Origin: Ilyonectria destructans
Taxonomy: Eukaryota; Ascomycota; Sordariomycetes; Hypocreales; Nectriaceae
Assembly (NCBI GenBank): GCA_020740775.1
Contig: JAHEWK010000013.1
Span: forward strand, 1,922,001 to 1,986,000
Direction: 5' to 3'
Length of the DNA: 64,000 nucleotides
Part shown: positions 1 through 11,230 of the stretch, in pieces
Numbering within the stretch: the stretch's first letter is position 1
Layout of the letters: the number at the start of each line of letters is the position of its first letter
Notes under the pieces: model-generated
The model's database searches: none
What the model was told of the DNA's origin: nothing
The model's input: only the letters and a program-made list of their open reading frames with translations
Program-made: the position numbers and the translations under genes

Positions 1-662
1 AGCAGGCACGAGATTACGTCGATGTAAGAGTTTGGTTGTTACTGACGTGGGCGACTTTGCTGACTGCTTTGCTAGTATATCGAGAATTTCGTCGGAGTTA
101 AGGTAAGCTTTAACTCTTATGGACCGCTTCAATAGCCTTTGTATTGACAATTACTAGATCAAGTAGATTGGCACCGGCCCCGACCGTGAAGCTATGATTA
201 AGCGATTTTGAAAGGCCGCCGGTGGGATGGGTTGGGTCGGGGTGAAAGAGGGCTATATGTGAACTCTGGTTGTATGCTTCCAGACGCAACAGGAAGTCCA
301 ATAGAATCTCGAAATCCTCGTGCCAGCAAAGATAGAAAGTCGTTCTGATATTCTCTAATTTTACGAGAATTAACACAAACGATTATGTGTATTCGTCGGC
401 CATGGGAGTGAATCTGGTGATGTCTTACGCAACACTATCAACCATGCTTTTGGATTGATGATTGCAAGCCTAATTTGGCCTCGTGGGTCCAGATACGTTT
501 TTGGTGTCAATATTTCAATGCCACCAAGTCCTATTTCCTGGGTCTTCAACAGAGAATCACTGCATGCTTGGCCTCGTTCATAATACTTTAAATTTTGATG
601 TAACCCAGGATTATCGGCAACGATGTCTCCCATAAACCACCTCTAGTTCTGCTTCCTCAGGT
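1..662. other. Intergenic, no gene recognised
   Basis: Open frames here are short (87-88 codons), show no recognisable domain and lack a convincing start and splice context. The stretch lies downstream of the minus-strand arginase-like gene and probably includes its 3' untranslated region. I see no tRNA, repeat or transposon signal. Confidence 0.5.
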
Positions 663-1583
663 TCAAGTCATGCTATTAGCGAGGGCTCCCTGAGAGACCA
701 AGCTCCGAACAAACGCCACAACCCCTCTGATTGCTACAGGAGGGATATCTCCGTTTTTGTCAAAAGAAGGGTCGTACGATGCGATTGTAAGCGAGGCTGG
801 TTGTGTTTTCCGGGTAATAGTCTCCAGGCATCCGACAAGATCTGTTTCGAGCAGCCCGCCAGGGGCGGAGAATTTATTCACCATGCCGACCGAGGTGTCG
901 AGGCAGTCGAGGTCGACGTGGATCATTGTCGGACCTAGTTGTTGCTCTTCCAAGGTCTTCTGTAGCTCAGATTCGAAATCGACATGACGCGTTGTGTCTC
1001 CCCATATGGTAGAGAAGCCTGCGTCGATGACTCGCCCGCGCTCCAGCTCAGTCACGTCACGCATGCCGACGTTGACGAAACTCTTCTTCAGGTTCATAGG
1101 CTGAAACCCAGGCACAGTAGACAACAGAGTCTTCCACCCGACACCCTCTAACATCGCCACTGGCATGGAGTCAAGGTACCCACTGGACAGGACGTCGGGG
1201 GTGTTGTAGTCGTCATGTGCGTCAAACCACACACAGCTCGGCGTCATCTTCTGGCGAAGGAATTCGTTTGAGCCCGCGAGGCCAGCGGCCACACCAACTG
1301 CGGTGGAACAGTTACCGGAAAGGATTAGGGGGAATGAGCCGGCATCAATGACCTGAGTGACCGCCTTGGAGGTGCGACGCAGTAGCTCAAAGAGACGCCC
1401 GATTTCGCCCTCATACTCATCCACTGGCTCAAGCTCGACCACGCTCACCTCAAACCCTTGGTCTTTAAGCGTAGTGACGAGACCGGCCTTGATCAATGTT
1501 GTTGGTCCTGCGCCAACGGCGACGTTCTTGACGCCGACGTGGTAGGGCGACGAGATTATGGTGATGGACTTTGCAGGAGCCAT
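663..1583 (-). CDS. Arginase-family ureohydrolase with atypical first metal motif
   Basis: Single-exon 306-residue protein of the arginase/agmatinase fold, which binds a binuclear Mn centre and hydrolyses guanidino or related C-N bonds. Visible motifs are DAHDD at residues 121-125 (ligands D121, H123, D125) and HVDLDCLD at 222-229 (ligands D224, D226). The usual first motif GGDHS is SGNCS at 89-93, so the normal His ligand is Cys92. The usual Glu near the C-terminal strand (EVNP-like) is replaced in IASYDP. The length is normal for a cytosolic arginase and no targeting peptide is seen. The start has ACC in front of ATG. Because two canonical positions differ, the substrate may not be arginine; it could be another ureohydrolase. 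Family assignment is firm, the exact reaction is not. Confidence 0.85.
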   Translation of the reverse strand: MAPAKSITIISSPYHVGVKNVAVGAGPTTLIKAGLVTTLKDQGFEVSVVELEPVDEYEGEIGRLFELLRRTSKAVTQVIDAGSFPLILSGNCSTAVGVAAGLAGSNEFLRQKMTPSCVWFDAHDDYNTPDVLSSGYLDSMPVAMLEGVGWKTLLSTVPGFQPMNLKKSFVNVGMRDVTELERGRVIDAGFSTIWGDTTRHVDFESELQKTLEEQQLGPTMIHVDLDCLDTSVGMVNKFSAPGGLLETDLVGCLETITRKTQPASLTIASYDPSFDKNGDIPPVAIRGVVAFVRSLVSQGALANSMT

Positions 1584-1830
1584 GGTGGAGAAGCAGCTTC
1601 CCTATCGCGTTCTGGTAGTAAATGGGTTGGTATAGTTGTAGGTTGGCAAGTTGATCACCGTGCAGATTCTTGGTACGCTGAGTAATGTCTGGTGTGGACC
1701 GTAGTACTACACCCAGCTGGCCGTTGAGAGTGATGGTGGGAATCAGAAGAAAGTCAACATCTTCCGTCCTCCTTTTATGAACTTTTCTAGAAGAGCAGAC
1801 ACGCGTCGAGTGGGAAATATATGGAATTGC

Positions 1831-1936
1831 GACCATTCCTTCAAAGTCTAGCCAACATGCTCGTTGTTTGGGACTATTCCTCCAAAGTCCAGTCAGATGC
1901 AGGTTGTTTGGAGCTATTCCCCCAAAGTAGAGCAGT
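1831..1936. repeat. Three imperfect 40-bp direct repeats upstream of the arginase-like gene
   Basis: Units begin at 1831, 1872 and 1912. Each starts with a variant of ACTATTCCTCCAAAGT. The first two continue into a shared GTTGTTTGG; the third is shorter. They lie about 250-350 bp upstream of the arginase-like start codon, so a regulatory role is possible but inferred. Confidence 0.65.
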
Positions 1937-2434
1937 GCGAAGTGCGTCGTCAGAATGACACACAAACGAGGGACCAAAGTGAAAAGACCGCGATAGCCGA
2001 GGTCGACTATACGTAGCCCTGGGAGTACATGAGAAATCACTGCCGGGCGACGTGGAGCTCTGAGTGTTGAGTCAGATGATGATTCGTATGCATGCCCTGA
2101 CAACCAACCAGCCGGCGTAGATGCCTGCATTTCATGCATGTAACATAAAGGGCGAGCCTTGTGGGTTACCTCCTCATTCAAATCGATTGGGCATTCTGGG
2201 GTCGACTTGCATCGAGAGAGCCACTATCAGCTTGACACATTCGCGCCCTTCATATCCTAGCGCTTTGCACTTATCTCGATGAACAGCCCCCACACGTTGT
2301 CAAATGAAAGCCAGTTGGTTGAAGGTTCGTATCATTCCGGATCCAGATCGAACACCCCCGCAGTTCTATCCCTACACGGTAATCCAAGAAATGAAAATAC
2401 AGAAGCGCCAGTTTAAAACATGCAAATACCCAGG
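1937..2434. other. Intergenic between arginase-like gene and choline-transporter-like gene
   Basis: Probably the 3' untranslated region of the next minus-strand gene and the distal promoter of the arginase-like gene. A 238-codon open frame covers this stretch, but it overlaps the arginase start in another frame and resembles nothing known. Confidence 0.5.
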
Positions 2435-4806
2435 CTATGCGTAATCCCGCTCCTCTCCTACTCTTCGTTCCCCGAACAGATATGCCGCCTCGAGGCAAAA
2501 CCGCCCATGCCCTCTCTCCATGCGCCTCTCACTGCCGTAGCAGATAAGCACCGCATCCACGATGCCGCTTAGGATACCCTCCATAGCGCCCATCACCGAA
2601 TAACCAATGAAACTCGCCATCAAACCAACTACGTAGGCGTACGCCGAACCCCTCGCTCCCATGCCGTCCGGAAGCTGAATACGCAGCTGCTTAGCCGTAA
2701 TAACCCATCCCGCCAAACCCAGGCCAGTAGCCATAATCAACCGAGTTGCCACCAGAAGCAGCTTTGCCAACCGGTACGGGAGGAGCCCGTTGGGCTGTCC
2801 CCGAAGACGCAATGCCCGCGGAGTCAGAGTTGTGGTCGGTATGCTAGGGGAGACGAGCTCCATCTGGTCCAGCCCTCTGGCCGAGGTTGCCAAGTTTTGC
2901 GAATGGATGGCCGAGTATGTGATGGTCAGCGGGTTCATCAAGGCCACGACAGGCGTCGGAATCCAGAAAGAAGCAATATTCGAGATAGCAGCACCCATCC
3001 TCCTTGGCAGAAATATCAACGGCGCTCGGATGAGCAGGGACAGGAGAGTCGATTCGCAGATGCTGCCAAAGATAGTTGTTAGCGCGTGGTTAAGCGCAGC
3101 TGAGACAATCTCTCGTGAAGGCGTCGGTGGGCCGGCGTTCCGGTGAAAGTACCACTGAGACACAGTCGCTGCTGTGGTGCCGCGGTGGACAGCGTTGATG
3201 ACGGAAACGGTCCACATGTACAGGAAAATAAAGGCTGCTCCCAACCACCAACTCGAGAAGCGGATCACGAACCGCATGAGCGACTTGGAGAAGTAACCTC
3301 CCATGAAAACGCGTGTGAACATGACGAGCCAGGCCCAGGTCCAGATTACGATCAACGCCAAGCACCCGAAGCCCACCAGCATCAGTGCCGAGTTCTGAGC
3401 CAGAATCTTGCTGGAGAACTGCAGAATCTCAATTGCTTGTTGGATCGCACGACGGCCCCTCACGACCAACCATACCCAAAGTATACATGCGGCAGCGGGG
3501 ATGATAGCTGTCCATCGCATGACGGTGTCCTGCAGGCTCGTTCGTTGTGTCTGACCTTTGAAAGAGGAGACAAAGGAGTAAATAGAGAAAGAAAACAAGA
3601 TGACGGGCACTGCGATAAGAATGACGCTAACGAGGGGTCGGACGAAAGATCTGAGGGCTGCAAGCCAGACGAACGACACCATGACGGCCACCACCGTATC
3701 CACTGCTAGCATGTGAAATGACTTTTGTAGTGTGGTGTAGATGGTATCACCAACAGGGCTCTTTCCCGGTGCCGTATGTAGCCAGACGAGAAAGAAAGTC
3801 GACATCATCCCGGCAAGACTGATGAGGAAGATCCAGGCAAAGAACGGGTCATGTCGAAAGATTTCACCTTCGGGGAAATTCACCGTTGTCTGGATAGGTT
3901 CCTCATCATCTAAGCCGTCTTCCCGTCGCGCACCGCTCATTTCCGTTTCTGTGGTAGACTCCCTCCGAACCATAAATGGTGTTCGCTCCGAATCGCCAGT
4001 GTCGCCGCGCTTGAACCTCTGGAAGGCGGGAGGGCTGGTGTCGGTCGGGGTCTCGCCCAAGAGAGATGCAGGCGGATCCTCGTCCAGATCTGCCTGTGAC
4101 TCGAGCCCAACATCCACCATCTTACCCTTTCCATCCGGTCCACGCTCGCTGTTCTGGTCAACGCTCGATCTAGGACTGTCCTCGGCCTCCTCCACGAGGG
4201 TATCATTCGCTACGCCTGGGCGATGGGTACTTCGGGCTCCATTCCAACTGCTTTTGAGGCCGCGTCGCAAGCCTCGATCTTGATAAGGGTGGTCTCCGTG
4301 GCCAACGCTGTCGTCGAGCGAGCCCCGGCTATGGGCATCTGAATCGACGCTGTCGGCCAATCTGCTCGCAGCAGCCACGCGACGGGACCTCTGCAGGGCA
4401 AACAAGTCGGCAGCCTCTCGTTCCCTCTCTTCTTCGTCATCCTCCTCACGAAACTCATCTAGGGTGCTCTGGAAGAGCGGGGCATCCTGAGCGGCGGAGA
4501 TGCGAGACGCAAACGCAAGCTGACCGAAGCGAGAGCCGCCGCCGTTCTGTTGATAAGGATTCCCGCCATAGCCACGAGATAGAAATGATCTACTGGGGTT
4601 CGCGCCTCGGCCGGCGTCTCGTTGGGTTCGGGAGGGTCGCGATGTCCAGTCGGATTGCCGGGGAGGCGCCTCGTTGTTGTCGGGTTGGCCGAAGTTGGAC
4701 AGCCTCGACTGCGACTGTGCTAGGAATCTGGATGCATCTGGAAATAGTTAGAATCGTCGCGAGCGCTGGGGAAGACAGGTTCTTTGCACGAACACTCCGA
4801 AAACAT
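2435..4806 (-). CDS. Ctl1/PNS1-type choline-transporter-like (SLC44) membrane protein
   Basis: A 771-residue polytopic protein of the SLC44/CTL family (fungal PNS1/Ctl1 group). These are plasma or vacuolar membrane proteins linked to choline transport; fission yeast Ctl1 also acts with Atg9. I predict two exons: 4806-4794 and 4737-2435. The intron 4738-4793 has a GTTCGT donor and a CTAAC branch, and the join gives the N-terminus MFSEYASRFLAQSQSRLSN. Residues 1-300 are a cytosolic, acidic, Ser/Arg-rich region (DEFREEDDEEEREREAAD about 105-122). From about residue 305 there are around ten hydrophobic helices with the family block TVSQWYFHR. A start inside the large exon would remove the conserved N-terminal peptide, which is why the split first exon is preferred. 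The C-terminus is short and charged. Choline transport itself is family knowledge and is debated for PNS1. Confidence 0.85.
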
Positions 4807-7372
4807 GGCGCGCTCTCAACACCAGCCACCTCACGTGCGCCCAAGCACACTGCAGCAGCGACCTCGATAGACTGATTGTCGATGTGACGTAAGGCGGAGA
4901 TCGCAGGCAGACAGGCAGACGAGCCCTCGTGTGTCGGAGCGTCGTTGGAGATGTTTAATCGGGTCGCCAAAGGGGATATCGGGGTGGCAGATCGGACGGA
5001 AGCGAGGGTCGTCGCGGGAGACAGTGGTGTATGTATGAGGAAGAAAAATATGCAAAAGGCAAAGATGGTTGTGCAAAGGTTACCAAAAGGTCATGAGGCG
5101 GCCCGGCAGACAGATGAGGCGTCCTCGGCTTATCACTGGTGCTGGGTCGCTGACTGACCGAGTTCAGGCAGACAGCCAGGCCGATCTGCTCCAGTTGTCC
5201 AGGGACCTTAGGGGCCCTGGCAAGTCCTGGGGCGCTGAACTTTAGTGGTCGGGGCCGGCGGTCAGCAGAGCCTAGGAGGGCCCACAGCGCCTGGGACCGC
5301 GGCGGGACGCACTCAGGCGCCACAGGCAGCCGCCTTGCTAGAGCATCTTGAGAGGGATCAAGGGTGACCTGGGGCCATGTACTTGTGGTGCGGCATGACA
5401 CGTGGATTACAAGGCATGGATACATATGCGCAGGTAGTTGTTTGGCGTTGATGCACGCAATCTGCCGTCACAGCACATCCTGTACATCAACCTCCAACAT
5501 CTCGTAACCAATGCCCCTCCCTGTTACAGACGCACAATCTCTTGATATCTTTTATCCATTCCTCATTGTTACACTCGCAATCCTCGATACATATCAGCCC
5601 ATGCGATACTCGACCTCGAACAGTGACCAGTGGCCGGATGACTGAACAGGGCAGAACGACTGATCAAACGACCTTTGCGCTGCGATCAACTGACTCTTTG
5701 GTGTCTTACCCAATCCGTTATCGCAACTCGCCCGTTGCGTCACCGATAGCGCAGCACCGAAGTCCGAAACCCCACTGTAACTAGACCCTATTTGGTTTAT
5801 TTGGTGGGAAGTCCTCCACCTCAGTCTGCACCCGTCACGCTCGCGTCACGCCCGGATGGACTCAGATCACTTCCAAGTGCCGGGATAGCATGATGTCTTG
5901 ATAATTGTAGAAAATTTCTATTATCCTGGCTATGTTTGAGAGAAATTTGAGCTCATTCATCGAAAATGTTTATTCCTTCTTACTCCCGGAGATCTTCAGG
6001 CTACCCTTAACGTGCACTAGGGCAACCTTAGACCGTCAAATCACTGTCATCATGAGATATCATTCTTCGCTGTAGAGTCGGCGTTTCTGAGAATCCTGTA
6101 TTTACAATCCCATTCGGAAGAGTATACAAGATCATATCCACAATCTCCACAGGGTATCTGGGAAAGACAGCCTCACCATCATTGCAGTCAAAAACTGCTG
6201 TGTAGCCACTGTCAGAACATCGCGACGCCAGAGGCGTTAAGGATCCCGTCGGCTCCCGTCTGGAAGTGCTGGTATTAGTGCAGCATGGCGGCATATGACG
6301 GCAGTGGCATTCCATGCATGCGTGCTGACGAGTGAATGAGATACAGGCTCACTCATAACTGAGGAACATTTCTATTCGCACACATACAGGTTGATATTTA
6401 CACACACAAGTACATACTTTGATCCTCAAGATAATCATCAATAATGCACCTAATACAGCAACTCAGGAAATAAAATGTGTATAACTCTTAGTCTTAGCAC
6501 TTATCCCCTAATAATAATTCTTGTTATATTTATCAAGTTATATTTAACAGAGCCAGAGAAGTTGGACTTTACTCGAGTCCGCGTATCCATAATGCTGTTG
6601 ACATGTGAGTGGGGACGTATCATTGGCTATTATGGCGGCCACGCCCCCGTCAGACAACATTGGCCTCGGAGGCCCATGTACTCGGTATACATGGGGCTTG
6701 GCAATGATGTGATATCAAGCCTCGGGCTAAGTAATTATTGACCTAATGCTTGTTCCGACTCTTATCGTCACGGTTCACTGACGGCGATGAGGGGGTACGA
6801 CCCACGCATGTCTCCGCTGTTCCCGGGGCTCACTTCGTAGGCGCAGTAAGGCAGATAGGCTATTCTGCACATAGTATCGTCGGAACAATTCGCAGTGGAA
6901 CTCTTCAAGTATGGCGACTGTTCGTTCGTCCACTATTATAGCCAAATGTACGAGTCATAGGTGGATCGGCAGAGGGGGAGTCGCTGGAAGGCAATCACAA
7001 GCGCCCATGATCGTTCTTCATGCCCCCAAAGCGCCACTAAAAGAGCCCCAAGTCCTCGGACCCTCCAAGACCCCGGAGGCTTCCAGGTTGCCGGCGTGGA
7101 ACCATGCCATCGTCACCTGCAACGGCGCCCGCTTCCCATACTCTCTCCCCTGTGATCTGGCCTTCATCTGCTTCACTCCGTCACCTCTTGTTTTGCATTA
7201 CTGGCTACGCGCACCACACATAATTACCTCCCTCGCAATTCCACGGATCCAAGTTGTAGATAACTAGAGACATCATTTTGTTCTAGTCTAAAGCACGTCT
7301 TCTTACGTCCAGGCCGTCTTCAACAAAAGCACGTGCCCCTCGCCTCAACAGCTCTCGCGATAGCTCCCTCCT
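4807..7372. other. Long intergenic region, no gene recognised
   Basis: Holds the promoter and 5' untranslated region of the choline-transporter-like gene (a CACGTG lies at 4832-4837, 26 bp upstream of its ATG). The middle is AT-rich (about 5900-6560). A 95-codon minus-strand frame at 6028-6315 contains several Cys but has no signal peptide, splice context or relative that I recognise. No RNA gene was seen. Confidence 0.5.
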
Positions 7373-7525
7373 CCCTCCAAGGCACCAACACAACGCCTCT
7401 CCGCCTCTTCTTCCTCCTCCTCCTCCTCCTCCAGAACAAACTCGAATCTTTCCTCTCTTCTTTCATCACACTCACCTCGCCTCTCCGCGCCTCCTCTCCT
7501 ACTCGTTACCCCTCCCTCTCTTCCC
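7373..7525 (+). promoter_or_regulatory. Pyrimidine-rich promoter/5' UTR tract of ypt4
   Basis: An almost uninterrupted C/T-rich stretch runs up to the ATG and includes about seven TCC repeats at 7412-7432. CT-rich tracts before transcription starts are common in filamentous fungi; the role here is inferred from position. Confidence 0.5.
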
Positions 7526-8293
7526 ATGTCGACCACTCCCTGGGACTACATCGCCAAGCTGGTCTGCATCGGCGACTCAGGATGTGGCAAGTCTAGCCTC
7601 ACCATCCGCCTCTGCGAAGGCCGATTCTCACCCCATCACGACGTCACCATCGGCGTCGAGTTCGGTTCCCGCATCGTCCCAGTCGGCCCGCCTCACTCCA
7701 AACCCGAAGTCCGCCCCTCCTCCGCCGACCCTTCAGACCCCGACGCCGCCCCCGATGGCCTCCCCGAACCTCCGCGCGACGCCTCCTCAGTACCCCAGAA
7801 GCATATGAAGCTCTCCTTATGGGATACGGCCGGCCAGGAGACATACAAGTCCGTCACCCGCTCCTATTTCCGCGGCGCCAGCGGCGCCCTCCTTGTCTTC
7901 GACCTCTCCCGCAAGCAGACCTTCCAGCACGTCACCGATTGGCTCAACGACCTGCGCCAGATAGCCGAGCCTGACATCGTCGTCATCCTTGTCGGCAATA
8001 AGGCCGATCTCGCCCAACAGGAGGACAACAAGCGCGAAGTCACTCGTGAGGAGGCCGAGGAGTGGGCCCGCCGCAACGGCGTCATGGAGTACGTCGAAAC
8101 CAGCGCCAAGAGCGGCGAGAACGTTGAGAAGGCATTTATGCGCGTCGCCGAGAGGATATACAATAACATTCAGGCCGGGAAGTATGATCTTAACGATAGG
8201 AGGTCCGGCGTCAAGGGACCAGCCGCCGGTGGGAACCGCCAGGTGAGACTCGCAGGCGACTCGAGCAAATCGGCTACCGGGGGCTGTTGCTAA
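7526..8293 (+). CDS. ypt4: Rab4-type small GTPase with an internal insertion
   Basis: Intronless 255-residue Rab GTPase of the Rab2/4/14 group, expected to control endosomal recycling traffic. The P-loop GDSGCGKS is at residues 17-24, the effector region TIGVEFG at 41-47, DTAGQE at 100-105, NKAD at 158-161, ETSAK at 191-195, and the C-terminus ends in Cys-Cys for double prenylation. Between the effector strand (ending at V51) and the LSLWD strand (from 96) there are about 37 more residues than in a standard Rab. This extra stretch is Pro/Asp/Ser-rich, and it sits where the switch I-switch II hairpin turns. It has no stop and no good internal GT..AG intron, so it is probably translated. The Rab family is certain. 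The ypt4/Rab4 subfamily is likely, from the IGVEFGSRIV block. Confidence 0.9.
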   Translation: MSTTPWDYIAKLVCIGDSGCGKSSLTIRLCEGRFSPHHDVTIGVEFGSRIVPVGPPHSKPEVRPSSADPSDPDAAPDGLPEPPRDASSVPQKHMKLSLWDTAGQETYKSVTRSYFRGASGALLVFDLSRKQTFQHVTDWLNDLRQIAEPDIVVILVGNKADLAQQEDNKREVTREEAEEWARRNGVMEYVETSAKSGENVEKAFMRVAERIYNNIQAGKYDLNDRRSGVKGPAAGGNRQVRLAGDSSKSATGGCC

Positions 8294-8780
8294 GTCAAGC
8301 AAAATATTATTACAAGAGGAGGACAGGAGGGAGGCACAGAGACACAGCTAGTCCAGGAGGCACGCGCTCGCATCATGATACCCCTTGTCTGCAAGAAAAC
8401 GTTGTCATCATCAAACAAGTGTATTAATTGAAGTACTCATCAAGGATTGTACAATAATGCGTAATACACTGTCGGCCCTACCAGGCCGGCTAAAGACCCA
8501 TAAAGGAAATATTGCATTAGACGCGGACCACATTCCGGTGACTGTCTTCCTTGAACTCTTTTTGTCTTTCCTTGCTCGCTTTCCCAGCCCAGATCCATGA
8601 AAATACGTCTCCTTATCTTAGATTCCGAACATCTCCCGATATCCTCAGACCATTTGTAAAGAGGGGATTGTATCCGCGTCTCCGCCATAATACATATTGA
8701 GCGAGCTCATCTATAGTTACACCTCTCAAGATGGACTGAGCAGAGCTCTGTCCATGTGCAAGAAGGTATGTGGATATCAC
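8294..8780. other. Convergent 3' intergenic region
   Basis: Lies between the stop codons of ypt4 (plus) and pmt2 (minus) and should hold both 3' untranslated regions. An 82-codon minus-strand frame inside has no support. Confidence 0.5.
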
Positions 8781-11230
8781 TTAGTCAGTGATGCGCCAGC
8801 CGTCGAACCACTTCATGTAGCCGTACTGCTTGTGGTTTCCGGTCATGCCCCAGCAGATGGGAATGAAGTAAACGTAAAGGCCAATGATGACGGTGTACAA
8901 AATACCGTAGACGACCCCCTGGATGGCCTTGTTGCGGTTGCGCATCAACCAATCGACCAGGAAGCCAAAGGTGAGAACGGCAAAGTACAGAGCCGGGTAG
9001 TAGTGGTGCACGTAGGTAACACGCGCCATAATGACAAAGGGGAGGTAATGAAGGAACCATCCGGCGATGGGGTAGAGAGCAGCGTAGTGGATCAGGTCAA
9101 TCTCCTTCTGGTTGAGATCCTCGAAGCCGCGTTGCCATCGGAGGATGTACCAAACAACAACGAGGCCAACAACGCCGATTGAGACGGTAGAGCCCCAGTA
9201 GACGAGGGGGTTACCAAGCAGGAAGTACTTGACGATGTCATCGCCCCAGCCGCACATGCGGAGACCAACATTCAACACGGGCCACTGCCACCATTGAGAT
9301 GCGAGATCATCCTGCTTATCGGGGTCGGGAACAAGGGCGTTGTTGGAGGTCATCATCGCAACGTTGAGGTGAACAAAGTCGTGGAAGAAGGGGGAGGTGT
9401 ACACGCCAGCCTCAGCGGGGGGGACTAGTTAGAGTCAGTACAGGCCAGAGCAATAAGATGGTGTAGGCTTAACATACGCTTCTCGTTCACGTGGGCCTCG
9501 ACGTTCCAGTGAGTGTAAGTGTCGCGAGGGTTGTTGTCCTTGGTGCAGGTAACCTCAATCTGCTTGAAACCCCACTGGGGAAGGTTCACATTACCAGCTC
9601 GGAGGTAGCAGCCCATGACCTCGTTCTTGAGACGGAAAGCGGTGGTGAGGGTGCGGAGCTTGCTGTAGTCGCGAGAGGCAGCATCACGGACAACCTCAAC
9701 CTTCCAGTGGTCCTTCTCGTCGCCGACAGTCAGGTTACCGTAGCAAGAAACTTCCTTTTGGCCACGGCTGACGGGGGCGGCGATATCGTGAGAGTGCAGG
9801 TTACGGCCAGTCTGAGCGTGGATAAGACGGATCATGGAACCGTCACCGATGTATCGAAGCTCCGGGTCCTCGGCGTTGTAGACGGGGTCTCGGCGGTTGG
9901 GGTAAAAGAACCAGTCGTTGTTGGTGTCTTTGTGGTGGTAGCAGGTGATCTGCTGCTGCTTGGAACCCTCAGGGTAAGTCTGAACGTGAGAGTGGAGAAG
10001 GCCACCACCGTATCCCATGTTCTTGATGGTCGCGCGGGAACCGTACACAATCTCGAGGGGGCTGTCCTTTCCGACATTGGTACCCTTCAGGTTGGCCTGG
10101 AACAGAGAGCTCATCTGAGCATCGCCTGGGCCGGTCTTGTCGAGGATAGCAAAGTGTAGAGCAAAGGAGAGCATGTAGATGAGGAAGGGGATGACGATAA
10201 GACCGACGACTCGAGTAACGACATGGGCACCGAGGGTAGTCTGAAACCTGTTAGCTTTTTGCAAGGCGAACCACGTGAAAGAGTATTACTTACAACAGGC
10301 ATCTTGGTGTCACCAAACTTGTTCCAGAGATCCTCAATGGTGTACAATCCAACCAAGGCAGTCACAAAGAGACCAACGAGCTTGACACTGCAGACACAGC
10401 CGATGCTGACGCCAGTCATGAAGAGCCAGAAGAACCACTCGGGCTCAAAGCTGCTGTGGCGCTGGTTGTGGAACTTGGCCCAGCAGAAGACGGTGGCGAC
10501 GGTGCCGCACAGGAGCATAGAATCGAGGAGGATAAAGCGGCTGATGGTGGTGTACGAGTTTTCGCAGAGAACCATGAGAGCGACGAGCCAGACAGCGGGA
10601 CGACGGAGCTTGAGCTCTCGAGCGGTGAAATAGGCCAGGGGGATGCAGACAATGCCGAAGGCGGCATTGAAGGCACGCATAAAGGTGTAGTCGACATCTT
10701 CGGGGTACTTCTCGCCGGACTTGAACTCGAACGATCCGTTGTATCCAGCGAGGACTCCGGAGAGACCAACCAGCATCTTGCCGAGGGGAGGGTGGACGTC
10801 GAAGTAATATTCATGCTTGATGTAGTAGCTTCCGAACTTGCCAAAACTGCGCGAGACGGGTCAGTGATACCACTTGAGGCACGATGATATGAGGAGACGT
10901 ACTGGGCTTCATCCCAGGTGACAATGTTGCTAATACCAATCTTGTATAGTCGGGTGAAGATGGCCAGGGCTGTGAAGATCAGCGGGGCAATGACAACCTC
11001 CCACTCGTCGAGGACGTTGAGAAAGGACTTCTCCTAGAGACGCAGTCAGCACATTGCATCCTAATGTCATGGATTGCGAGGTACCGCACCTTCTTGGCCA
11101 GCTTCTTGTTGTCCTCGGGCTGGGCGGGTTGGGGCTGAGAGGTGGCTTGCGACGCGGCGACGGGACGCTTTCTGAGACCATCGCCCACGTCCGCGCCAGA
11201 GGCGACGGCGGCGGCCTTGTCGGCAGCCAT
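8781..11230 (-). CDS. pmt2: Dolichyl-phosphate-mannose--protein O-mannosyltransferase, PMT2 family
   Basis: Five predicted exons (11230-11090, 11033-10903, 10846-10294, 10240-9478, 9424-8781) encode 743 residues. Introns are 53-56 nt. The enzyme works in the ER membrane and moves mannose from dolichyl-phosphate-mannose to Ser/Thr of secretory proteins, usually as a Pmt1-Pmt2 type heterodimer. The catalytic Asp-Glu pair is D88-E89 in WDEAHFGKFG, formed across intron 2. It is followed by [13 protein letters not shown], several membrane helices, a luminal MIR region (about 340-520, e.g. HSHDIAAP), then the C-terminal helices ending in [11 protein letters not shown]. The N-terminus is cytosolic, Ala-rich and ends in KKLAKKEKS. 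The PMT2 rather than PMT1/PMT4 assignment rests on overall similarity. Likely clients encoded nearby are the Ser/Thr-rich surface proteins of this window. Confidence 0.95.

Noticed and set aside
650..720. tRNA-like GGTTCAAGTC B-box match
   Set aside because: No matching A-box, acceptor stem or cloverleaf could be formed around it.
1465..2181. 238-codon open frame on the minus strand
   Set aside because: Overlaps the arginase-like start in another frame, runs through the repeat array, and resembles no family.
6028..6315. 95-codon Cys-containing frame on the minus strand
   Set aside because: Considered as a small secreted protein, but it has no signal peptide and no splice or homology support.
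9491..10159. 222-codon frame antisense to pmt2
   Set aside because: Shadow of the pmt2 exon on the opposite strand; Val-rich composition follows from codon bias of the real gene.
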